DNA from: Rothia uropygialis
Lineage (GTDB): Bacteria; Actinomycetota; Actinomycetes; Actinomycetales; Micrococcaceae
Reading direction: 5' to 3'
Assembly: GCF_004137765.1 (NCBI RefSeq)
Contig: NZ_NOIS01000003.1
Span: forward strand, 1-64,000
Length of the DNA: 64,000 bases
Part shown: positions 8,354 to 14,938 of the stretch, one piece after another
How positions within the stretch are numbered: the first letter of the stretch is position 1
How the letters are laid out: each line of letters starts with the position of its first letter
The notes under the pieces: model-generated
What the model saw: only the letters and a program-made list of their open reading frames with translations
Database searches by the model: none
What the model was told of the DNA's origin: nothing
Program-made: the position numbers and the translations under genes

Positions 8354-9092
8354 GGGGACTACTCCTGACGGTAGGCGAATGTTCTTCCGTGTTGTCCAAG
8401 GCACCAGCTTCGGTGAGACGCGGGTAGTCCGTCGGAGCCAACGCTGCCTGGCTCGAAGCACGAACGTGATTGCGCATGGTGAACTCTGCGTCCAAAGCGT
8501 CTTTACGTTTGATGGCCTCGACCACGGCGTGGTGCTCATTATCGGAAGCTTTGAGCCGACCGGGCCGAGTCACCGTGTCAACAACAATGCGGTGGTATGC
8601 CAACTGGTTCATCAGTCGCTCGTAGGTCTCATACAGCTTCCGGTTATCGGCACCACGTACCAGAGTCCAATGAAATTCGTGGACTAGCTCTGCATACGAT
8701 TGGCTGTTTCCTTCAGACGCGGCCACATCTGAGGCCTCTAGGTTGCGTTCGAGTGTCTCGAGCTCTCGGACCCGGCCGCGTCGGGCCATGAGACTGGCAG
8801 CCAACCCTTCCAGGGACTCCTTGAGTTCGAAAAGTTCAACGATCTCCCGACGCGTCGGTTCTCGCACGAAAGTCCCTACGCGGGGCCGAATCTCCACCAG
8901 CCCCTCGTTCTGCAACTGCTTGAGGACTTCGCGGATAGGGGTGCGGCTGACCCCGAATTCTTCCGCCAGCACGATTTCGGGGATGAGGTCTCCAGGCCCA
9001 TAACGTCCGTTGATAACTTGACGACGCACCTTCTCCAGCAAAGGGACCTCAATACCTGTGTTTTGGACTGGGTTCTCCATGGCTTCTTGCAT
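8343..9092 (-). CDS. GntR-family (FadR/FCD subfamily) transcriptional regulator
   Basis: A 249-residue regulator. The N-terminal winged helix has GDLIPEIVLAEEFGVSRTPIREVLKQL and VEIRPRVGTFV; the C-terminal all-helical FCD domain has the metal/ligand residues in ELVHEFHWTLV, NRKLYE and DNEHHAVVEAI. Such regulators usually respond to a small carboxylic acid and repress adjacent catabolic genes. It is the first gene of the downstream cluster. ATGs exist at 9092 and 9080; a consensus promoter places the transcript start at about 9092, making a leaderless 9092 start attractive. Confidence 0.88.
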   Translation of the reverse strand: MQEAMENPVQNTGIEVPLLEKVRRQVINGRYGPGDLIPEIVLAEEFGVSRTPIREVLKQLQNEGLVEIRPRVGTFVREPTRREIVELFELKESLEGLAASLMARRGRVRELETLERNLEASDVAASEGNSQSYAELVHEFHWTLVRGADNRKLYETYERLMNQLAYHRIVVDTVTRPGRLKASDNEHHAVVEAIKRKDALDAEFTMRNHVRASSQAALAPTDYPRLTEAGALDNTEEHSPTVRSSPHGC

Positions 9093-9583
9093 ACATGAAA
9101 TCTATGACTTGCGTTACGTTGATGTCAAGAGCTCGCAATGTTCCGTGATATTCCGGCTTTTTTCTCCTAGCTAGCCCTTCCAGCTTTTTATCCTCTGGGC
9201 TACTGGCATGCAACAGGTGATCACGCTGTGGCTTTAGGATCTACCAGCATCGGCAAGGAAGCTGTTCGCGGCGTCAGCATTTCGACCCGAAGCTGGGGCC
9301 CATCGCGACGCGGGAATGCCCGCCTCGTGATGAACACCCAGCGGCCGACGAGCAGACTCAGCATCGATGCTTGTCTCGTCGGCGGGCAAGACATGTTTTC
9401 CACGAAAAGGTGCAGTCGGCTCTCCCTGCGCTTCGGCAAGTGGCGTACGGATCCACCCTGCACATGGAGTCTTTGCCTACCCTGGGCAAGTTTTGCCCTT
9501 CACGAGCGATGCCCACGGACAGCGTGGGAAAGATCTTCTGCCTCCTTGTTGGGGTCTGCACAGCTGGCCACGATTTTGACTCC
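9093..9583. other. 491-bp gap between the two catabolic units; possible decayed gene
   Basis: Just after the isochorismatase stop, AAGGAG is followed by a GTG at 9571, but the minus-strand frame ends after 23 codons. Two other minus-strand frames of 67 and 80 codons follow. None looks like a known protein. This may be the remnant of a further gene of the unit; otherwise I see only the gntR promoter at the low-coordinate end. Confidence 0.35.
9099..9128 (-). promoter_or_regulatory. Promoter of the gntR-led catabolic operon, probably leaderless
   Basis: On the minus strand TTGACA (9128-9123) is separated by 18 bases from TAGATT (9104-9099). The start point expected 6-7 bases later coincides with the ATG at 9092. 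Spacing and sequence match the promoter of the flavin reductase fusion at 12565. Confidence 0.65.
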
Positions 9584-10120
9584 TTATCCCAGCTCAGAGG
9601 CTTTGACGATGCGGCACATCGGTGACAGCAGAGCGAGGATCGCTAGCGTCCGGTCTTGGACCTCGTCATTGACTGCTGCGCACGCATCCGAGACCACCGT
9701 GACGGAACGACCGGCGTCGACCGCGGCGATGGCCGTTGCCAGCACGCAACAATCGGTCGCGACTCCGGTGAGCAGCATCTCGTGGCCTGCTGGGATGAGC
9801 CGAGCCAGTTCAGGCCCCCATTTCCCAAAGGTGGGCTTGTCGATGACAGGAGCATTCTCCGGCAGGCCGAGGGTGATATCCCATTGGTCATCGTCGGGTG
9901 CAAGCCTCATCTGGTGCCAACAATCGTAGTAGTCCTGCCATGTACCATCTTCAGCCGGGTCGCGGACGAATCGGGTGGCAATAGGTGGTGTCGGAGTGGA
10001 CTCGATGAGGTCGTTGATCACGGGGACAATAGCGTCATAGCGCGGAATGCGCCATTGGGTTTCCTCACGGAAGGCCCGTTGCATGTCGATGATGACAAGT
10101 CTCGGCGATAATTTGAGCAT
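9584..10120 (-). CDS. Isochorismatase-family cysteine hydrolase
   Basis: A 178-residue member of the isochorismatase-like amidohydrolase superfamily. The catalytic triad is visible: Asp in LVIIDMQRAF, Lys in DKPTFGKW, and Cys in GVATDCCVLATA. Family members include RutB (ureidoacrylate hydrolase), N-carbamoylsarcosine amidase, nicotinamidase and the formamide-cleaving amidohydrolase of pyridine breakdown. It starts one base after the transporter stop (TGACATG), so the two are translationally coupled. Likely splits an amide, carbamate or ureido intermediate. Confidence 0.87.
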   Translation of the reverse strand: MLKLSPRLVIIDMQRAFREETQWRIPRYDAIVPVINDLIESTPTPPIATRFVRDPAEDGTWQDYYDCWHQMRLAPDDDQWDITLGLPENAPVIDKPTFGKWGPELARLIPAGHEMLLTGVATDCCVLATAIAAVDAGRSVTVVSDACAAVNDEVQDRTLAILALLSPMCRIVKASELG

Positions 10121-10121
10121 G

Positions 10122-11573
10122 TCAGTTTGTCGTCACTCGTTCCGTCTCCGGCTGTTCACTTTCTGACTTAACGGCGGTACGTGGCGTGATACGCCGGCCC
10201 GATAACCGTGGCAGCGCGTAGGTGAGGAAGTATATAACAACGGCGATCGCGGCCCCGACGTAATAAGTCAAGTCACCGATGTGCGGGAATGCCGATGCCA
10301 CTGGCCCTGTATAGAGGGAGGATATCCAGAAAGGCGATGATCCGATGACGCCGACCGCCCACGCGACGAAGCCCCATTCGAATTTGCGGGACCTATCGAA
10401 TAGCTCGGCAATACCCTGTCTGCTGGCCCGTTTGCCGAAATAGAAATCGCACATCAGAAGCGCGGCGAAGGGCGCGATGAAATACGCCGTCAGGTTGAGA
10501 AAGACTTTGAAGCTGTCGTAAAAGCTGGTCTGCCCCCATAACGCGACGAGGTAGGCGGCAACGCAGATAAGTACGACACCGGTCTGGCGTTTAATAGGAA
10601 TGCCCAAGGTTTGGATCGAGATTGCGCCGCCGTACACATTGAGGAAGTTCTGCGAGAACGAGGAGAGCGCAATTGCCCCCAGCCCCGGCAAGGCCCACGG
10701 CCCCATCAGAGAGTGCAGTGCCGTGATTGGATCCTCGGATGTGGCCGAGCCAGCAAGGATGACCCCGAGGATGCCCATCCAGGCAATGGTGACGAAACTG
10801 CCCAACGCGGTGAAGAAACCTGCACCGCGGCGTGTCTCCTTCGTATTCGGCAGGTAGCGAGAGTAATCAGAAGCGAAGGGGAACCAAGCGATGAGAAATG
10901 ACAGGAAAAAGCCGAAAAATATGATCCAACTACCGCTGCCGGCGAATCCTGGAGCATCTGGGTTCGCGTGGAGTTGTGCTCCTCCTCGTTGCAGGCTGAC
11001 GATGCTGATGATGAGGAAAGCAAAGAACAGCACGATGGCTAAGATTCGCTGAAGGTAGTGGATGAGGTTGTAGCCTACGAACCCGACAGCGAGCTGCAGG
11101 ATAACAAGTATGAGCGCTGAGGCCCAGAACGGAACATTGGTCAGCTCGGCGATCGCCTTGCCGCCGAGGATGATGGTCGTGGCTGCCCAGCCTATGCCGG
11201 CGAAGACGTTAATGTAGGCGACCGGGAACATATTGCCGATGAAGCCGAGCGTGCCGCGGGCTTGCATTTGCTGCGGTATCCCGAGGCGGACCCCCATCCT
11301 GGAGAGGATTCCCATCAACATGGATCCGACGAAAGCGGCGATGAGGATCGCGGTGATTGAGGCGCTCGTAGACAGGCCCAAGCTGCTTGCGCTGAATCCA
11401 AGAACGATGATGGGGAAGTTCATGCCGGCGGCGAACCAGATAAAAAACTGGGAACTCGGCTTTCCGTGCCGTTCCGCCTCGGGAATGTGTTCGATGCCGT
11501 ACGGCTCAACTTTGGTCAGGCTGTCTCGATATCCCTGGTCGGGGGCCGTGCCGTTTTCATCGATGCGCGCCAT
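10122..11573 (-). CDS. NCS1-family nucleobase/cation symporter
   Basis: A 483-residue protein with about 12 hydrophobic segments. The N-terminal YGIEHIPEAERHGKPSSQF and the following FIWFAAGMNFP segment are the standard NCS1 (cytosine permease/Mhp1) opening; RMGVRLGIPQQMQARGTLG and FASDYSRYLP are conserved loops. GAAAGGATCC precedes the ATG. NCS1 proteins import uracil, cytosine, allantoin, hydantoins, pyridoxine or similar N-heterocycles. It lies between a flavin reductase and an amidohydrolase, which suggests the pathway substrate is a nitrogen heterocycle. Confidence 0.9.
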   Translation of the reverse strand: MARIDENGTAPDQGYRDSLTKVEPYGIEHIPEAERHGKPSSQFFIWFAAGMNFPIIVLGFSASSLGLSTSASITAILIAAFVGSMLMGILSRMGVRLGIPQQMQARGTLGFIGNMFPVAYINVFAGIGWAATTIILGGKAIAELTNVPFWASALILVILQLAVGFVGYNLIHYLQRILAIVLFFAFLIISIVSLQRGGAQLHANPDAPGFAGSGSWIIFFGFFLSFLIAWFPFASDYSRYLPNTKETRRGAGFFTALGSFVTIAWMGILGVILAGSATSEDPITALHSLMGPWALPGLGAIALSSFSQNFLNVYGGAISIQTLGIPIKRQTGVVLICVAAYLVALWGQTSFYDSFKVFLNLTAYFIAPFAALLMCDFYFGKRASRQGIAELFDRSRKFEWGFVAWAVGVIGSSPFWISSLYTGPVASAFPHIGDLTYYVGAAIAVVIYFLTYALPRLSGRRITPRTAVKSESEQPETERVTTN

Positions 11574-11617
11574 TGCGGATCCTTTCAGGTCATGATGGAG
11601 ACGTCTCGCCGTCGTGT

Positions 11618-12565
11618 TTAAAGGGCATGAAGGTCGGCGCCGTCGTAAAATCGGCCCGCCTTGTACACCATTGGTTCAGAGTCAGTTACTTCTGCGTGCC
11701 GCACGCGGCAGATGAACATCGTGTGGGTCTTGGCCTGGAAGCGCTCTTTGATCTCGGCTTCAAGCGCAGCGGATGAACCGTCGATAAGTGGTGAACCATG
11801 CGGACCCTCGTGCCAGGTGACGCCCGCGAATTTGTCGACGCCTTTTGACGCAAATGTTGCCAATGTTTCGCTCTGATCGTTGGCGATGATGTTGATGCCA
11901 AGATGAGAGGACTTGAACAGGTCCGGGTGCGTAGAAGATGTCTTCTGGACACATACGACAACCAGCGGTGGCTCGAACGAAATCGAGCAATAGGCGTTGC
12001 AGGCAAGGCCTTTCGCGATGTCCCCGGAGCCGGTGGTTACGACCGTCACGCCCGTTATGAATTTCCGGTTGAATCCTTTGACGGCTTCGTGGTCGGGGTC
12101 CTCGGCCATGGTGTCGACCACAATTTCGGAATGCGACGGTTCGTGAGCGGCGGAAAGCTGTTTGATTCCGGTATCGGCCAACAAGCCTGCGCGGTCCCAT
12201 GTCACGGTCTCGCGGGTCACAAGGTCGCTCTCGATTTCGAGAATGTTGGATCCTCGCGTTACGACGGGAAGATTGGTGGAGGGGGCGTCGAGGCTATCAC
12301 CCGTATGTGTGCCCCTCGATGTCCAGAAGATGACGGCCTTGGAGTCGTTGGCTATGAACTCGTCGATTGTGGTGGTCAGGTCCGGGAAAGCTGCTCGTAC
12401 GCTACGGATCTCGTCTTTGAGCTCCTCCATTGTCATGGATGTGTCGCTCGAGGTGCTGGCGCGCCTATAGTCGGCCGCCATGATGTCATCGAGGCGGTCC
12501 ACCTCTCCACGGTCCCATGCGGCTTCCCACGCTTTGCAGATTGCATCCTGTATCTCCTGTTGCAT
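11618..12565 (-). CDS. Fusion of SnoaL-like domain with FMN/flavin reductase
   Basis: A single frame encodes two domains. Residues about 1-140 resemble SnoaL/NTF2-like ester cyclases (KAWEAAWDRGEVDRLDDIMAADY, FPDLTTTIDEFIANDSKAVIFW). Residues about 155-315 are a flavin reductase of the RutF/HpaC type (FITGVTVVTTGS, GLACNAYCSISFEPPLVVVCV, FKSSHLGINIIANDQ, CRVRHAEVTDSEPMVYKAGRFY). The reductase would feed reduced flavin to the monooxygenase at 3585. The ATG at 12565 is chosen because a TTGACT-18-TACAGT promoter places +1 on it; in-frame GTG and TTG codons further upstream lie inside this promoter. Confidence 0.8.
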   Translation of the reverse strand: MQQEIQDAICKAWEAAWDRGEVDRLDDIMAADYRRASTSSDTSMTMEELKDEIRSVRAAFPDLTTTIDEFIANDSKAVIFWTSRGTHTGDSLDAPSTNLPVVTRGSNILEIESDLVTRETVTWDRAGLLADTGIKQLSAAHEPSHSEIVVDTMAEDPDHEAVKGFNRKFITGVTVVTTGSGDIAKGLACNAYCSISFEPPLVVVCVQKTSSTHPDLFKSSHLGINIIANDQSETLATFASKGVDKFAGVTWHEGPHGSPLIDGSSAALEAEIKERFQAKTHTMFICRVRHAEVTDSEPMVYKAGRFYDGADLHAL

Positions 12566-12572
12566 GGTAGAG

Positions 12573-12602
12573 ACTGTAATCGGGGTCACCAATGAGAGTC
12601 AA
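12573..12602 (-). promoter_or_regulatory. Leaderless promoter of the transporter/reductase unit
   Basis: On the minus strand TTGACT (12602-12597), an 18-base spacer and TACAGT (12578-12573), with the start ATG 7 bases further on. It is the same architecture as the gntR promoter at 9099-9128. Confidence 0.65.
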
Positions 12603-12624
12603 CACTTTGTCCAGAACGGCTTTA

Positions 12625-12643
12625 TTCCTAGTATTTCAGGGGT
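12625..12643. promoter_or_regulatory. Motif shared with the sugar-island promoter region
   Basis: TCCTAGTATTTCAGGGGT recurs with one change at 57082-57099 (TCCTGGTATTTCAGGGGT), upstream of unrelated catabolic genes. The CCTG/CAGG ends of the second copy form a short inverted repeat. It may be an operator for a regulator shared by both loci; its identity is unknown. Confidence 0.4.
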
Positions 12644-12676
12644 GATGGAAGTTTTTGGCCATGATCGACGATGCGC

Positions 12677-12690
12677 TGTTGTACACAACA
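12677..12690. promoter_or_regulatory. Candidate GntR/FCD operator
   Basis: TGTTGT-AC-ACAACA is a perfect 6-bp inverted repeat around two bases and contains the TTGT..ACAA pattern common for FadR-type GntR operators. It lies about 75 bp upstream of the fusion-gene promoter. Assignment to the GntR protein at 8343 is inference. Confidence 0.4.
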
Positions 12691-13140
12691 TGGCGTTTCG
12701 TGCATGAATGAACGGTCCGATCCTCAGTCCTCGAATGACCGCTGTCCAAACATCCCTCGACCGGATCTGTGATCCCAGGTGCGTTGACCTTCGCGACCTT
12801 GGCAACATGGACGCCGCCCCTCCTCTCGGTAGTATTCATTGCCCTGTACCTGACTCGACTCGTTCTCGATTACGGACGGATGCCGATTCTGGACACTCTT
12901 GCGGCCACGGGCTTTCCGCAGAATCGTCGGGTTCATGCGATCCGCCTTCTGCATTCTTGCGGTTTGGGGAGCTTTCACCCGTCGGGAACCCTGCAGCCAC
13001 ATCGACGTCCACCGCCGCAAATGGCCTAACGCGGCAGCACTCAACTACTGCCCACCTCGAATGGTTATGTCTCTTTCGCGGTGAAGATGCCTGGCGGTCC
13101 TTCTCCGAGACTGGTCCAAGAGGCCGGGACTGCCCAGGTA

Positions 13141-13178
13141 AGGCACCCTCATCGTCGGGGGGGTGCTTCTTTGGTTTT
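13141..13178 (+). terminator. Rho-independent terminator
   Basis: GGCACCC (13142-13148) pairs with GGGTGCT (13161-13167), followed by a T-rich tract. It implies a transcript on the plus strand ending here, although no intact gene precedes it. Confidence 0.6.
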
Positions 13179-13320
13179 CGACAAACCGTCACGGCGAGTT
13201 TCCTCGGATGTCTTCTGGTTCTTCTCGGTGTTCTTCCGTGACCGAGGGGCGAGGTGGGACCGGGAGCACGGATGTGTCACCTCGCGGAGGGGGTCCACGT
13301 CATAGCCCGTGCCGGGTGCT

Positions 13321-13364
13321 GTTGGGTGGGGGTGCCGGCACCGAATCAGGCACCACCACCCAAC
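13321..13364. repeat. Strong 16-bp inverted repeat (possible structured RNA)
   Basis: GTTGGGTGGGGGTGCC and GGCACCACCACCCAAC are complementary at 15 of 16 positions with a 12-base loop. No T tract follows on either strand, so it is not a standard terminator. It lies about 480 bases before purS. Confidence 0.5.
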
Positions 13365-13842
13365 GAGGCAGACGGATACCGAGAAGAACAGCGCCCGTCT
13401 CAGGGCCTTGTTCCCGCGCCGCGATGCCTTACCCGGATCACGGGTAACTAGGGGGGAAACATCGTGCCGGGCCCGGCTGGTGACTCACGCCGTCGTCCTC
13501 GCGGCTATTGACGCCACGGAAAAGATTACGGGGAAACCGACGCCACCTCAGACCGATCCATGCGCTGTGGCACAACTCTGCCGAAAACACACTTGGCGGT
13601 CGCGGCAGGATTTCGTATCCCAATCTCCGGCGAGCAGGGTTTTCTGCTTTCCCCGTATCAGCCGGCCCCAGAGCAACGAACTGATCCTTATGCTGGTCGG
13701 CAGCGGTCCGGACGTAACCGTCGCTTTCACCGGTTAGACTGGGGAAGCAAGCTCGCGGAGCGTCCGGGATGTTAGCGTCCGACGTGAGACGGCACCGGTT
13801 TCCGCGCGCCTGAATACCCCTAACCGCGTACAGGAGCGACGG

Positions 13843-14094
13843 ATGCCCCGGATCATTGTTGATGTCATGCCCAAGCCAGAAATTCTCGACCCGCAAGGCA
13901 AGGCTATCGCCCGCGAACTGCCCCACATCGGGCTGAGCAGCTTCGCCGAGGTTCGGCAAGGCAAGAGATTCGAACTGACCGTCGAGGGTGACATCACCGA
14001 GCGTCACCTCGAGGAAGCTCGAAAAGCCGGGGAAGAGCTCCTCTCCAACCCGGTGATCGAGGACGTCGTCAACGTTTCCGTCGCGGAGGACTGA
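13843..14094 (+). CDS. purS: Phosphoribosylformylglycinamidine synthase subunit PurS
   Basis: An 83-residue protein ([37 protein letters not shown]), the small dimeric subunit that bridges PurQ and PurL in the FGAM synthase complex, step four of purine biosynthesis. AGGAG lies 6 bases before the ATG. Its stop is two bases before purQ, so the three genes form an operon purSQL. Confidence 0.95.
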   Translation: MPRIIVDVMPKPEILDPQGKAIARELPHIGLSSFAEVRQGKRFELTVEGDITERHLEEARKAGEELLSNPVIEDVVNVSVAED

Positions 14095-14096
14095 CC

Positions 14097-14906
14097 ATGC
14101 CCGAATCGCTGTCTTCCACAGAAGTACCTTTGATCGCCGATCTCTCTGCCGAGGTTTCGGACGATCGCCTCGCGAACGTTCGCGTCGGCGTCGTCACTCT
14201 TCCCGGGACCCTCGATGACCGCGATGCCGCCCGGGCCGTGAAACTCGCGGGTGGAACGCCAGTTCCGCTCTGGTACAAGGATTCAGACCTGCAATCCGTG
14301 GACGCCGTGATCATTCCCGGCGGATTCTCGTATGGTGACTACCTCCGCGCAGGGTCGATCGCTGCCAAGGCTCCCTTGATGCGTGAGGTCTACCGAGCCG
14401 CAACCGCCGAGGGCACCTCGGGTTCCTCCCCGATGCCCGTACTGGGCATCTGCAACGGTTTCCAGATCCTCACCGAGATGCATTTGTTGCCCGGATCGAT
14501 GATCAAGAACGATCATCTCAAGTTCATCTGCAAGGACCAAAGGCTCCGTATCGAGTCCACGTCAACCCCGTGGACCGCCGATCTGGAACAAGGCAGCGAA
14601 ATCGTGGTTCCGCTCAAGAACCAGGACGGCCAGTACGTCGCGGACGCGCAAACGCTTCGCCTTCTCGAGGAAGAGAACCGTGTGGTCTTCCGCTACGTCG
14701 ATGGCAATCCAAACGGTTCGCGACAGGACATCGCCGGAGTTGCCAATGAACGCGGCAACGTCGTCGGCCTGATGCCCCACCCCGAGCATGCCGTGGAACC
14801 GGGCTTCGGCCCGTCATCGTCCGGAACGGATGAAGTGGCGATGCGATATGGCTCGGACGGACTCCATCTGTTCACTTCTCTTCTGCGCCAGATCGTCGCC
14901 GCATAA
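14097..14906 (+). CDS. purQ: Phosphoribosylformylglycinamidine synthase subunit PurQ (glutaminase)
   Basis: A 269-residue class-I glutamine amidotransferase. The nucleophile Cys is in [11 protein letters not shown] and the His/Glu of the triad in [29 protein letters not shown] is the PurQ substrate loop. It supplies ammonia to PurL. About 27 residues precede the usual PurQ start ([13 protein letters not shown]); the ATG at 14097, two bases after the purS stop, is the natural start, though a later start is possible. Confidence 0.95.
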   Translation: MPESLSSTEVPLIADLSAEVSDDRLANVRVGVVTLPGTLDDRDAARAVKLAGGTPVPLWYKDSDLQSVDAVIIPGGFSYGDYLRAGSIAAKAPLMREVYRAATAEGTSGSSPMPVLGICNGFQILTEMHLLPGSMIKNDHLKFICKDQRLRIESTSTPWTADLEQGSEIVVPLKNQDGQYVADAQTLRLLEEENRVVFRYVDGNPNGSRQDIAGVANERGNVVGLMPHPEHAVEPGFGPSSSGTDEVAMRYGSDGLHLFTSLLRQIVAA

Positions 14907-14938
14907 TCTCCCGAGTCGACACAAGGATTCACATTCAC

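Larger units (their letters stand above)
12691..13842. other. Long intergenic stretch upstream of purS, no convincing gene
   Basis: About 1.15 kb. On the plus strand a frame from 12769 encodes a hydrophobic segment (PPLLSVVFIALYLTRLVLDY) and, after a frame change, another follows (SAFCILAVWGAF) ending at a TGA at 13084, 60 bases before a good terminator. This looks like a small frameshifted membrane-protein gene, but I cannot name it. From 13180 to 13842 I see only a strong hairpin and the purS leader. RNase P, tmRNA and SRP RNA signature sequences were looked for and not found. Confidence 0.35.

Noticed and set aside
9228-9929. 233-codon plus-strand open frame
   Set aside because: Half of it is antisense to the isochorismatase gene and its translation shows no protein-like conservation.
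13180-13842. RNase P RNA, tmRNA, SRP RNA or a known riboswitch before purS
   Set aside because: None of the universal signature sequences of these RNAs were found; only one hairpin stands out.
13438-14007. 189-codon minus-strand open frame overlapping purS
   Set aside because: purS is certain on the other strand and the frame has no family features.
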